In this document: positions 45,963-56,368 of the stretch, piece after piece
Position numbering within the stretch: position 1 is the stretch's first letter
Layout of the letters: every line of letters starts with the position of its first letter
NCBI GenBank assembly: GCA_009829735.1
Contig: CM020619.1
Span: forward strand, 15,011,589-15,075,588
Source: Pyropia yezoensis
Lineage: Eukaryota; Rhodophyta; Bangiophyceae; Bangiales; Bangiaceae
Direction of reading: 5' to 3'
Length of the DNA stretch: 64,000 nt
Program-made: the position numbers and the translations under genes
The notes under the pieces: model-generated
Databases searched by the model: none
What the model was told of the DNA's origin: nothing
What the model saw: only the letters and a program-made list of their open reading frames with translations

Positions 45963-47948
45963 ATGCCAATGCTAGGCCTGCTACCGCGGCCCGCGTCGTC
46001 GGCCACTACCACCGCCCCCGGCGCGCAACCATCGGCTGCACGGTCACCCGCACGGCGGCGGCGGGGCAACACTGCCGGTCGCCACGCGTCTGCGGCGGCG
46101 GCAACGACCCCGTCGGCGGCGGCGGCGGCGGCGGCCGCCGCCGCCTCTGCTCGCCACGCACGCGCCGCCCGCCACGCGCGTGCGCGGGAGGCGGCGGCGG
46201 CGGCCTCGCCCATGGCGGCGGCGGCGGCGGCGACGGCGGCGGCAGCCGCGGCGACGTCGGCGGCATCCACCGCACCGTCCGAACCAAATGACGGTAGGCG
46301 GGTGGACGCGGCCGACCTTGCCGCCGCTGCCGCCGGGCTCCTCCGCCCGGCGTTCGCCGTAGGGGTGCCACCGCCGCGGCACCGCGTGGCGGTAGGGGTG
46401 CCCCCACGGGCGCCGTCCGCTGCGACGCGGCACCGCGTTGCCCGCGGGCCGTCGGCGCCCGTGTCCACGGCCGAAGTGGCCGCCGCAGTGGCCGCCCGAC
46501 GGGAGAAAAGGGCGGCGGCGGCCGCGGCTGCAGCAGCAGCGGCGGTGGCTGCGGCGCCACGGCCGGTGCAACCACGGGCGACGAGGCGCCCGTCGCGACG
46601 GACGGGGGAGACCGGCAAGCCAAGGTGCATCAAGCCCCCTCTGGCGGTGCCAGCGCAGCTGGCCGCGCAGCAAAGGCCAACCCCCTGCCCGTCCTTAACA
46701 AGCAGTGTCAGCAGCAGTGGTTCAGCCGTGTCGGGAGGGGCGGCGGCCGGCGCGCCCCCGTCCCCGACCACCGTCGCCGACTCGTTCGACCCACTGACCG
46801 AGACAGGCAGCTTTTACTCGCGTGGGCGGCTGCCCAAGGCCAAGGTATTCCTCCTTCGCCGTCGTGGCGGCGATGGCGATGGCGAGGACGTGGGGAGCCC
46901 CGTGAGCCCCACTTCATCACCACTGCCACCGGGAAGCACCGGCGGATATGGGCGTGGTGGCGGTGGTGGTACCGCAGCCTTTGTGCCCGACGAGTTCGCA
47001 GAGGAGACGCACCTGCCGCGGCGGCACGACGACGATGCGGCTGACACGGCACAGGTGGTCAGCGGCCGCAGCCACAGCTCCCGGAGCGTTCGGAGCGTGC
47101 GGAGCGACTTCCAGCTGGATGACGCGCCGTGGGCGTCCCGCCTCACCACCGACAAGACGGGCCATGTTGGCGGTGGCGTCAGCGGGTGGGCGGCCGCCTC
47201 GGCTGCTGCAATCGCATCTCCGACCTCCATGCCCCCTTGGGCAGGGTGCGACCCGTGGGCGGCAACCCCGTCAGAGACGCTCGTTCGATCAGGGGCAACC
47301 GGCTCGTCCCCTGCCATCGTCTTAAGCGTTGATGATGACGACACTCTTGCAGAGTTGCCATCCTACACCCAGTCCGCGATGGGCGGGTACTGGGGCGGCG
47401 CTGGGGGCAAGGCCAACCGCCGGGTTGGCGGCGACGTTGCCGTGGCCGCGGCTCCTCCGTCACCCACCCCCCCCCCAGCGACAGTTGAGCCCGCGTTTGT
47501 GCCTCCCCGCCACCGGCGGCAGGGGCGGTCGGGGGCCCCGCCGGTGGGCGGCCTCGACGGGAGCGCGTGGGACCCCGTCCCGTCCAACGCCCCTTCTTCT
47601 GCGAAGAAGCAGTACCGTGGCCGCTTCATTCACCGGTTGCTGCGGCGGCGGTCGTGGCCATCCGCGGGCGCGGCTGGCGCGACGGCGGCGGCGGGCGTGG
47701 TCGCTGCCGATGACGCCCGCTTGCCTCACCGCTCCTCCTCCATGTCTGCCTCTGCCACGGGGGCGTCGGCAGATCGCCATGTGTCGCTGTGCGTCGACGA
47801 GTTCGTCTCGTTCGTCACCGCGGGGGTGGCAACCGCTGCCGACAGCGGCGCCGCAGTAGCAGTTGGACGGCAGCCGCTTCGGTGGCTGGCAAAGGTGGGA
47901 GCACGGCGGCGGCGGCAAGCGGCCGCTGCTGCCGTTGCTCGGGGCTGA
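45963..47948 (+). CDS. Ala/Ser/Gly-rich disordered protein, unknown function
   Basis: 661 residues from ATG 45963 (MPMLGLLPRPASS). The frame is open further left to 45633, but that part looks like leader sequence. The N-terminal 230 residues are poly-Ala with Arg/His. An imperfect repeat of about 17 residues follows (AVGVPPPRHRV / AVGVPPRAPS...RHRV). Then come less biased stretches: SFDPLTETGSFYSRGRLPKAKVFLLRR, AFVPDEFAEETHLPRRHDDD, SHSSRSVRSVRSDFQLDDAPWASRL, KKQYRGRFIHRLLRRRSW and RHVSLCVDEFVSFVT. No domain is recognised. Long disorder, basic patches and Ser/Arg motifs would suit a regulatory or scaffold protein, but that is a guess. Even codon-level openness over 660 codons supports a real gene, although GC-rich sequence yields long frames by chance. 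Confidence 0.5.
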   Translation: MPMLGLLPRPASSATTTAPGAQPSAARSPARRRRGNTAGRHASAAAATTPSAAAAAAAAAASARHARAARHARAREAAAAASPMAAAAAATAAAAAATSAASTAPSEPNDGRRVDAADLAAAAAGLLRPAFAVGVPPPRHRVAVGVPPRAPSAATRHRVARGPSAPVSTAEVAAAVAARREKRAAAAAAAAAAAVAAAPRPVQPRATRRPSRRTGETGKPRCIKPPLAVPAQLAAQQRPTPCPSLTSSVSSSGSAVSGGAAAGAPPSPTTVADSFDPLTETGSFYSRGRLPKAKVFLLRRRGGDGDGEDVGSPVSPTSSPLPPGSTGGYGRGGGGGTAAFVPDEFAEETHLPRRHDDDAADTAQVVSGRSHSSRSVRSVRSDFQLDDAPWASRLTTDKTGHVGGGVSGWAAASAAAIASPTSMPPWAGCDPWAATPSETLVRSGATGSSPAIVLSVDDDDTLAELPSYTQSAMGGYWGGAGGKANRRVGGDVAVAAAPPSPTPPPATVEPAFVPPRHRRQGRSGAPPVGGLDGSAWDPVPSNAPSSAKKQYRGRFIHRLLRRRSWPSAGAAGATAAAGVVAADDARLPHRSSSMSASATGASADRHVSLCVDEFVSFVTAGVATAADSGAAVAVGRQPLRWLAKVGARRRRQAAAAAVARG

Positions 47949-48879
47949 GGGCGGCTGGCCGGGCAGCGAGTGCTGGTTCGCTGGTTGGCGCCGTGCCGGG
48001 AAAGCTTGCTTAGGAACGTACCCCCGAAGTGCAACTCGTCGCGGGGAGGCACAGCCACAGGCCACGCGTCCAAAGACGAGAGGCGAGACAAGGGTGAAGA
48101 TAAACAGGTAGGAGTGCCGTAGAGGAACTGCTCAAAAAAATCACCCGTGCCTCAGCGTGGCTGACGCGAGCAACATGGCCCTTGGCAACGAAAATACATG
48201 CCGAATGCGCATGCCACGACAAACAACTGCTATCGTGGCGCCCTCACGACACACACGAGCAGGCAACACGACCCGACGGCCCGCCTGCTCTGGCGAAGCG
48301 CCCGTGCCATGCCCGTCGCGGCCCGCACGTCAACGGGGATGCACCTCCCCCCGCACGCACCGCCAATCCCGATGGGCAAACCGCAGCAGGAGCGCACCAG
48401 ATAACGCGTCGTCGGCAAGGCAAGCAGAGAACGCCGCAGATAGAGTGGAAGGAGGGGTGCACCGCAATGTTGCACTGCAGGAGTGGCTAGCGGGCGGTCG
48501 AGCGCGAGTTTCAGCACGTGATGCGCAAAAATGGGAAGAAAATATAAGCGTCAGTCCGCTGTGGGCTGGTCCGCTTTAACGTGGCAAAACTGTTGCAAGG
48601 CGGAAGCACAGATCATAAGGCGCAATCACGAAGGAGAAAAAAGGCACAGCGAAGGCACAGTCGAAGATCGGAAGCACGCAAGGCAAAACACAGTGCTGTT
48701 AGTGGATGAGCACATACAGCAAGCGCGACGTGCCTCCAACAAGAGATGCATGGCAATAGCACGTCCGACCCTCACCCACCCCGCTTGAATGCCTGGTCAG
48801 GCAAGCGCGGATTTTCGAGCACTGCATCAGCCAGGCGCCCTCCTCCTCATCACCACCCAGCAGCCCCCCTACCCAGGAG
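47949..48879. other. intergenic region between convergent genes
   Basis: Shared 3' spacer of the Ala-rich gene and the PP2C gene. Less GC-rich than the flanks; no gene or repeat recognised. Confidence 0.4.
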
Positions 48880-50142
48880 TCAACGTACAATCACAGTGAC
48901 ATCATCAGGCTTGCCCTCCAGCCGCGCATCGTCGCGGTGCTTCTTGGCTTCGACCGCAAAAGGGCTGACATAGTGAGTGGCCACCGACGCCTCCAGTGCC
49001 CGCTCCAGCACCGCCTGCGCCACGTCCACGGGCCGGACGGCGGTGGCCTTCCCACGCCCCTCCCCACCGCGGTCGCCCGCCGCCGGCCGATACACCCCCG
49101 CAATTCCCTTCCCGTTGACCACATTGTCCATCACCCGTAGCAGGTCCTTCTCCCACACATTGTCAAAGAGGCCGTCACTGGCCAGCAGCACCCAGTCCCC
49201 CGCGCGCACCGGCACATCAATTGGCGCGGCTTGCTGCACCACCTCCGCGTCGCCCCAGCTGACCTGAAAGGGGTAGTTGAAAGCGTGCTGCTGCCGGTCC
49301 GTCTTGTACACGACCCGCCCGTCGCGGATGAGCCACAGGCCCGAGTCACCCAGGTTGAGCCCCCGTAGCCGGTCGCCCTCGAGGCCCGCCAGCACCGCCG
49401 TGGAGCTGCCTCCCACCCGCGTCGCGGCGGCGGCATCAGCAAACGCGGCGGCCACCTGCCCAGGCCCCCGGTGCCGCACGCCGCGGGCGGTAAATTTGGC
49501 AAGGTACCGAGAGTAGACCGCCGCGTCGACATTGCGGTCCGACCAGCCGCCGACGCCATCAAAGACGCCCGCCGCGTTGCCCTGAATAAAGTACGCGTCC
49601 TCACCGGCGGTGCGCTTGTGCGGGGCTGGCGCACACGCGGCCGCACACTCGAGGTGCAACCCCCCGTCGGTGGCAATGGTTGGCGGGGGGGGCGGCGGGC
49701 ACGCTACCCGGGACTGCACCGCGGCAGCCGACGCGGTGCGGCGGGAGCCCCCCACCGACGACGCCGACGCGCGAGGGACGGGTGGCGGGCCCACCACCGA
49801 CGGGCCCGCCGCACCGGCCGCCAAGCCGCCACCGCCGCAGCCGCCACCGCCACCACCGCCACCACCACCAGCACCGCCGCCGTGGGAGGGGGGTGCGGGG
49901 GGGGACGGCGGCGGAGGAGAAGGAGGGCGCGGCGCCCGCCGGCGCCCGGCCGCCGCGGACGCAGCCCACCGTGACAAGGGCGGCGGCGTGACCCCAGCGC
50001 GGCCGCCCGCCGTGACCGCTGCCGACACGGGGCGGGCGGCAGAGGCCACCACCTTGGCCGCCACCGACGCAGACCGCTGCAGCAGCATCGCACCGGCAGG
50101 ACGAGGCAGGAAGGGAAGGCCACAAGACACAAGACACGGCAC
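48880..50142 (-). CDS. PP2C-family protein phosphatase, PTC7-like, probably organellar
   Basis: 420 residues, no intron. A Mn/Mg-dependent Ser/Thr phosphatase. The catalytic part (about 160-420) has the PP2C metal-binding aspartates in order: GEDAYF (Asp182), GVFDGVGGWSD (Asp195), LNLGDSGLWLIRDG (Asp266), DWVLLASDGLFDNV (Asp323) and KPDDVTVIV (Asp413/414). Also present are GGSSTAVLAGLEGDRL and QQHAFNYPFQ, which mark the PTC7/azurin-like branch. Yeast and animal PTC7 act in mitochondria, on coenzyme Q synthesis and matrix proteins. The first about 60 residues are Ala/Arg/Ser-rich without acids, like an organelle transit peptide. ATG 50088 (MLLQRSASVAAK) may be the true start and would give a cleaner one. 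A Pro/Gly tract (about 70-150) links the two parts. The enzyme looks complete; the exact organelle is inferred. Confidence 0.9.
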   Translation of the reverse strand: MPCLVSCGLPFLPRPAGAMLLQRSASVAAKVVASAARPVSAAVTAGGRAGVTPPPLSRWAASAAAGRRRAPRPPSPPPPSPPAPPSHGGGAGGGGGGGGGGCGGGGLAAGAAGPSVVGPPPVPRASASSVGGSRRTASAAAVQSRVACPPPPPPTIATDGGLHLECAAACAPAPHKRTAGEDAYFIQGNAAGVFDGVGGWSDRNVDAAVYSRYLAKFTARGVRHRGPGQVAAAFADAAAATRVGGSSTAVLAGLEGDRLRGLNLGDSGLWLIRDGRVVYKTDRQQHAFNYPFQVSWGDAEVVQQAAPIDVPVRAGDWVLLASDGLFDNVWEKDLLRVMDNVVNGKGIAGVYRPAAGDRGGEGRGKATAVRPVDVAQAVLERALEASVATHYVSPFAVEAKKHRDDARLEGKPDDVTVIVR

Positions 50143-52952
50143 GGCCCGTCAAGGAAGGGGAGCAGGGGGGGGGATGCGGGGAGCGGGACACGGAGGCTGC
50201 GGGGCCACGCGCCAGGCACAAGCCCGGCGAAATCGGGCGCGGCCAGCCGCCGCCGGGGCGGCGACGGGCGCGCACCCGCGTCGGCGTGGGCGGCCGGCGG
50301 CGCGAGTCGGTAGCCGCGCGCACACACGCGCCGGCGCCGTCGGTGCACCGCACGGCAACGAGGCCGGCAACACCCCCCACCCCCGCCCCACCCGCCACCC
50401 CGCCCCAGGCAGGCGGGCGGGCGGGTGGGCGAGTGGGCGGGTGGCCGGGGGCGGCGGCGTCAGCGGCAACGGCACCGGCGGCACTGACGGCACTGGGGGC
50501 AGCACTGGCGACGGGGGTCGGGCGGGGGTGGCAGACGCGGAAAGGGAGCCAACGGCGGGGACACGCGGCGGCGCCCCCCCCCCACCGACCACCACCCGCG
50601 GAAGCAGACGGCAGGGCGGGGGGTGGTTGGGCGGCGGCGGCGGCGGGGTGGGTGCGGGTCGTGGCCCCACCACGACCCACCGCGGAGCGCACCACGGGGC
50701 CCACGAGGTAGGTGCCCGCCGGCCACGGAGGAGGGGGGTGGGGACGTGCAGGTGCAGCCACCGGTGAGGGGGGGGGGGCGCGCGGAGAGGGCTGGCGGGC
50801 CGTTTCCGCCAGCCGCGGGAACCTCGGCCCCCGGCCTTGCCACCGCAGCGAGCGCTGGCAACCCCGCCTCGGCGCTAGGCCGCCGCCGCCCCCGCCGGAC
50901 GAGGACCCGCCGGCGCTGATCATTGGCTGCCGCTCGAATGGAATGGCCCGCAGCCTCGCGCGTGGGCGGCGGAGAGGGGCGGCTGAACAAAATCGCGGAC
51001 GGGCTCTCGAGACACGCGAGGGCACAGCGCGGCGGGGGTGGCCGAAAGAGCTGACGGCCAGCCAGAATATCCGTGGTACAGTTGGAGACACGTAAGACTA
51101 AGTGGGCGTGGCGTGGCGGACAGCTGAGCGAATTCCGACGCGTATGCCGAAGCATCGTCGTGCATGCCAAGAAGTTTGAGCGGTGCACACACCGCGACGC
51201 TGTCGGGCGGACGGGACGGCGGGCGGCGCAGTGGGGCTTTAACCGTGTACTGTACAGCCAGTGGCCAAAATCGTTTGTCCACTTAACAGCTGAAACTACA
51301 ATAATTAATTTGTCACGATCTGCACCCTGCCCAGGCGCGCTGGGTTTGCAGCCAGCGGCTGCGACTTTGGGGTGGGCACTGCAAGTAAGTAAGTAACCGT
51401 GGATGGAAGTAAGGTTGGGACCGTCTGTCACCATTTGAGCAGGGTTACTCGATTGGATTCCCGTACCTGGACTCGAAGCCAGGCCACCCCCCCACCCCCG
51501 AGTGCGGCCACCCCCCCCTGACGGCCATCCCCCCTGCGCCCTGCAGGCCACACCCCCACCCCCGTGAGCGGCCACCCCCCTCTGGCGGCCAGCCCACTCT
51601 GGCGGCCACCCCCCTGCGCCCTCGCTCTCGGCAGTGCGTGCTCCTTGGCCACGCTTTGGCCCACCCCCCACCCCCGTGAGCGGCCACCCCCCTCTGGCGG
51701 CCACCCCTCTCTGGCGGCCACCCCCCTGCGCCCTCGCTCTCGGCAGTGCCTGCTCCTTGGCCATGCTTTGGCCCACCCCCCCTGGCGGGCACCCTTCTGG
51801 CGGTGCCACCCCCCTGCGGCGCGCTCCTCCGGCGCGGCGCCGCCATTTCCGGGTGTCGCCTTTTTTGCGGCCCTCCCACTCCCTCGTGGCGGCGGTGCTC
51901 GCCCGGCGTTGCCGCCCCCCTGGCCGGCGTGGCCCTGTCCTGGTGTCGCCCCTCTTTGCGGCGCTCCCCCTCCCTCGAGGCGGCGGTGCTCCTCTGGCGT
52001 TGCCCCCCCTCTGGCCGGCGTGGCCCTCGTCTGGTGTCGCCCCTCTTTGCCGCGCTCCTCCACCCTCGTGGCGTATCTGGCCTGTCGGCCACGTCTTTCT
52101 GCGGCGTTTGACGATGTTACTGCCGACGACCGGTTTTTTGCCACTGCGGCCACCTCTCTTTTGTGGTGCCCACGCCTCATTGCCGCCGGCGACCTCTCTC
52201 TGGTCGCACCCCCCCCCCTTTAACGGACAGCCCTCCCTGTTGGCGTCCAGCCCCCCCCCTCCGCAGCCCCCGCGGTATTAATCCCTGACTTGCAGCGGTC
52301 ACTCTCCCCCGGCGACATTTATGTCCCCCTGTCCGCGCCTCTTGCGATTGGGGGTCATCCCACCGTGGCGGCGGCGGGTGGTGTAGTCGCTGGCGGCAAC
52401 TGCGGTGGAGGTGGCAGCTTGGAGTGCAGCATGGGGGGGGGGGGGCAATCCGGCTGGATGACGGCGGGCGCCCGGTGGGTGGCTCGTGACTTATGCGTCC
52501 TCGCACTCGCCCTCCTTTTTCGGCGGACGCACCTGTGGTTCCTGGGCTTTTTGGTGGACAGCCTTCACGTCCATCATCATCATCAGGCGATAGCCATGCT
52601 CCTCTACCCGCTATAGGAGCCGCTGCCAGGTGGCTTTTTGCTATATTTTGCGCCGGCCGTGGCCAAGGGGGGGGGGGTGGCGACGATGGGGGCTGTAGTG
52701 GTGGTGCTGACGGTGGCAGCGGCGGGTCACCGCCGCCCCCCCCCCTCCCAGCCCCGCTCGCCCCGGCCACGCTATCACCGAAACCGCCGTATGCTCCCAT
52801 TCTTTCGTGGGCGGGCACCGGGCCCGCCGCTCACTTTGCAACTATGAGTCGACAATGGGTCAGAGAGCGTGGGAGGTGTCCAGGTGGACGGGTTGTTGAG
52901 TGCAGTCATGGAAACGAGATAACAGGATGAAAGGTGCTTTTAAACGGGCAGC
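50143..52952. other. intergenic region
   Basis: Starts with the PP2C promoter. 50.1-50.9 kb is GC-rich low complexity; 51.0-51.45 kb is less biased and holds GTGTACTGTACAGCC at about 51244-51258. The tandem repeats below follow. Frames at 52.2-52.9 kb (Gly/Pro-rich, both strands) are not convincing. Confidence 0.4.
51601..52075. repeat. two neighbouring tandem repeats, about 112-bp and 90-bp periods
   Basis: GGCGGCCACCCCCCTGCGCC starts a unit at 51601 and again at 51713 (112-bp period, partial second unit). A different unit beginning TGTCGCC(C/T)(C/T)T starts at 51854, 51944 and 52035 (about 90 bp). Both share GGCGGCCACC / CTGGCCGGCGTGGCC words. Confidence 0.75.
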
Positions 52953-55847
52953 CTACGGAGCTTCAACGCCACCGTTTCCAAGTGCCGTAGTGACATCATT
53001 GCCGTGCGGCGGGGTCGACTCGGGCAGTTGGCTCGCCGCCGTCATGAGGTTGACAAGCCAGGCCGGTGGTGCCGCGTTGGCTGGGTGGTGCGGAAGACCA
53101 ACCGTGGGTGCCATGGAGACAGCGGAGCCACTGCCTTCCGCCATGGCACCCGCCCGCAAGGCCGCGTTCTCGGCCTCCAGCGTCCTGCTGCGCTGCTCCA
53201 GCAGCTGCTTCTCAAGATCGGCAATGCGGAGCTCGGCGGCCACATGGCTGGCCGCAGTTGCCCAGACGGCCCGCCGCCGCCTCTTTGGCGGCGGGCCTGC
53301 TGCAGCCGGAGGAGCAGGCCGAGGGGCACGGCCCCCATCGCCCCTCTGGTCCCCCCCACCATTGACCCCTTCGCCCCCCAGCACCCTTCCACCATGGCTC
53401 CCATCCCCCTCCTCCCCCCCGCCGTTGCGCCCATCATCGTCCTGCTCCCCCCCATCAATGTCCCCCCCCCCCCCTCCGCCCTGCTCATCCAGTCCTGCAC
53501 CCATACCCTCGGCGTCACCCTCATCACCCCGCTCTGCTGCTCCCTCGTCGTCCGCCAATCTGCCGCCGTCTCGCGGTCGGCTATCCTGCTTCCGCTTCTC
53601 CCGGCGGCGCTGGGAGTGGTGCGCCCGCTCCAGCGCCGTGTACACCCCGGCGGCGCGGCCGTGGTCCAGCTCGTCGGCGTCCCGCTGGTCGACAAACTTG
53701 CTGCCAGTCATGGCGACCACCAGCGGCTGCCGGCGCTCACAAAGCTTGTAAACCCTCTCGTGCTGGGACTCCTCTGTGTTCGTGGTCGTCGAGGCGGCCG
53801 CGCGCTGCGCGTGATCCGCCTTCGAGAACGCGGGGCAAAACGCCGGGAGCAGGCGCGCGTTGCCCAGCACGCCAGCGCAGTCGCGAGTCGGCTCCGTCTG
53901 GATGACGGACGCGCGCAGACGCTCCGCCTCGGCGACGTTGTGGCACTCAATGAGCTTCCTCAATGTGGCACGCACGGACAGAGACGCGGTGGGCGTGCGC
54001 TTTGCAGCCAAAGAGGATGCTCTGCGCGAGCTCGTCTTCGCTGAACTCGTCAAACCCGACGTCCTCGAGCGCGTCGCACGGTCCCCCCGCCAGCGACGCG
54101 GAGGAGTCCATCGTCACCCCCACAAGCACGCCGCACGACATGCGCCGGACATTCTCGGTGGCCAGTTGGAGGACAGCGGCTGACGGGGCACCATCCAGCG
54201 TGGGGTCGATCACCGAAAGCTGCCGCATGACGAGCACGTGCCACAGCGCCCAGCGGGGGTTAATCTTCAAAACCTCCTGAAAAAAAAGCTTGTAACAGGT
54301 CCGCGCCACGTGCCGGGTCGCCCGCTGGATAAAAAAGCGGGCGAGCGTAACGCCCTTGTTGTTGATCGTGGCGGAGATGGCGAGCACAAAAAAATCGCCG
54401 TCCTGGGACAGCCCCACCGACTCGACCGCCTTGTAATACTCGTCCGTCTCAATGGCTACCACACCGTTGGCCACGCGGCGCACGTTGCTCTCAAAGAAAG
54501 CCGGGAAAATGTACGCGGTCGCATCGGACACGACAGGAGCGCGGAAGTACGGGTCCCCCGCCACAACCGCTCGTGCCACCATGCGGAGGGCCGCGTCGCG
54601 GCCCTGCCCCCATGGGTTTCTCTCCGCCGCCGTCTGTCGGCGGGCATAGCGCAAAGCCGTTTGTGGCACAGCGGCAACAACTCGACCATACTCGGCCGCC
54701 AACTTGTCGCGCACGTCCTCCTCCTCCGCTGCGAGGGAGATATGATGGTGCGCCTTCAGCTCTGCCGCCTTGAGGAGGAGCCCACGGGTGGAGGTAGTGA
54801 TGGGGGGGGGGGGGTGGGTGTGGGGGCCCACAGAGAGGATGAGGAAGCTCCCCTTCAGGTCCCGCTCGCCGGCGTGCGTCAACGGCACGCCGACAAAGAG
54901 CACGCTGCTGCACGTTACGTGGCAGGACAGAGGCCGGGAGGTGCCACTGTGGGACCGGCACCTAGACCGAGAGCCGGCGGCGCGGATTTTAATACATGGT
55001 TGGTTCGTGTTGACACCGGCCGGGATATTCGTGACGTCTCTGCGAAGGCAAAAACAGAACAAAACACCAGTTGGAGAAAGAGAGTCTCAGAGAGAATCAT
55101 TGCCACCTGATGTCAGCAATCCGCGCTTTCTACCGGTCGTGTCTATGGGGGACGGGCGGCGGGGGGGCGCCCCCGCTGTCCATTTACAGAGGGGGGACCC
55201 TTCTCGCCCCGCCCCATTCCCCGCCTATCACTGGCCGCCCCCCCCCCCCCCTCACCCCGTTTACCGGGCGCTACCCGGCGCAAAGCTTCGGCCGCCGAGC
55301 CTACTCACCGCTGTTAGAGGACACACCCCATGCGCGCCGAAACGTACCTCTCCTCGCTCAGCCATCGTTCAATGTTGCCCAGGTCCTGGATGCTCGAGAT
55401 CGACGCGTTCTTGTGCCCCATGCGGTTGGCCCGTAAGTAGCCGGAGCACCCCAAAAATTTTCGGCCCGACGCCTGGATGGTTACGACCTTTCCCCTCAGT
55501 GGGGTCTCCAGGCGCGCACAGAGAACGTTCGGGCATGGATTGAGGATGAACGGCACCACCACCGAGGTGTACTTCTCCCACTCCCGGGCCAGTTCCTGCT
55601 GCTCCGTGTTGGTAGAGGGCGTGTCCGCGCTGGCTTCCTCGAACACCTTCTCGTACACTGCGTATTGGTCGGCGTCCCCCGGCTTAAGCGCCGTGTGCGG
55701 CACGTCCAGCACAGCGCGTGGGACGTTCGGGCAAGCGTCGACCCCCGAGCACGGGTACTCGGTCCACTCATACGAGCAAAAACCGAAAGTGAGAGAAAGC
55801 TGGTTGTGGCAGTATTGACCCCCAGGTAGGGGGGCAACACGTGCCAT
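52953..55847 (-). CDS. uncharacterised nuclear, possibly transposase-like protein
   Basis: Minus strand. Exon 1 is 55847-55348 and exon 2 starts at 55039; the 308-nt intron has donor GTACGT and acceptor TTCGCAG and keeps the frame with an Arg codon. Exon 1 has paired Cys residues (NPCPNVLC ... GCSGYLRANRMGH) that could bind zinc. Exon 2 (DATAYIFPAFFESNVRRV, DGDFFVLAISATINNKGVTLARFF, RWALWHVLVMRQLSVIDPTLD, GCKAHAHR) resembles a nuclease-type core loosely, with acidic residues and a C-x2-H-x-H-like end, but I cannot fix a catalytic triad. Reading changes frame at about 53960, so that gene copy may be interrupted there. The C-terminal part has an NLS-like PPPKRRRR and a leucine-rich coiled coil (ELRIADLEKQLLEQ). 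A DNA-transposon transposase or a host DNA-binding protein are both possible. No terminal repeats were found. Confidence 0.45.
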
Positions 55848-55987
55848 GCAAGGGGCGGCAGGCCACTAGCCTGATCCGTTCCTCCCCCTGCATTTGGGTC
55901 CATATTCCCTAAGTTTGGGATAGTTAGCTTAGTAGTAAATCCAACTTGGATTTGAGGGTTTTCTGCATTTATCGTCTTGAATTTTCG
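55848..55987. promoter_or_regulatory. short 5' flank of the preceding gene, cut by the gypsy LTR
   Basis: Only about 140 bases separate the first ATG of the minus-strand gene (55847) from the gypsy LTR start (55988), so the LTR now forms part of its upstream region. The stretch is AT-richer than average. No clear TATA box was assigned. Confidence 0.35.
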
Positions 55988-56273
55988 TGTGGCCCGGTGG
56001 GCAGGTGCTGGGGTGGGAGATTCTGAGTGGCGAGATTCTGAGTGGACCCTGGGGGGATAAGGGGAGGGACAGCGGGGCTTGGCCCTGCGTCCCCGTCCCG
56101 ACCAAGAAACTGTTGGACCACACACCATCCTCTTGTTTGTCCGTGGGGGGTTTGCCCCACAACAGGGACAGAGTGTGTGCGACTTGCACTTCTTCCGGTT
56201 CCCCCGACACGGGAGGCAGCCCTAGCACACCGCCCCAACTTGGGTGCCGTGTGTGCTTGTGGTTTTTGCCACA
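55988..56273 (+). repeat. gypsy 5' LTR (286 bp, inferred)
   Basis: Begins TGTGGC and ends GCCACA, perfect 6-bp inverted ends. TT and then a primer site starting TGG follow. The left limit rests on this pairing only, since no second LTR is available. Confidence 0.6.
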
Positions 56274-56275
56274 TT

Positions 56276-56292
56276 TGGTGGAGCAGCAGGGG
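56276..56292 (+). other. gypsy primer-binding site
   Basis: TGGTGGAGCAGCAGGGG, two bases after the LTR end, would pair with a tRNA 3' end ...CTGCTCCACCA. The tRNA species was not identified. Confidence 0.6.
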
Positions 56293-56368
56293 ACAGAGGT
56301 AAACTTTACCTCCGGGTGCACCCGGGTGTAGGGGGCCCTCTGTCTCAGAGGAACGGTGGTCTTGGACC

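Noticed and set aside
51425-51480. Possible tRNA around GGATTCCCG...CTGGACTCGAAGCCAGG
   Set aside because: No consistent acceptor, D or anticodon stem; the T-loop consensus is absent.
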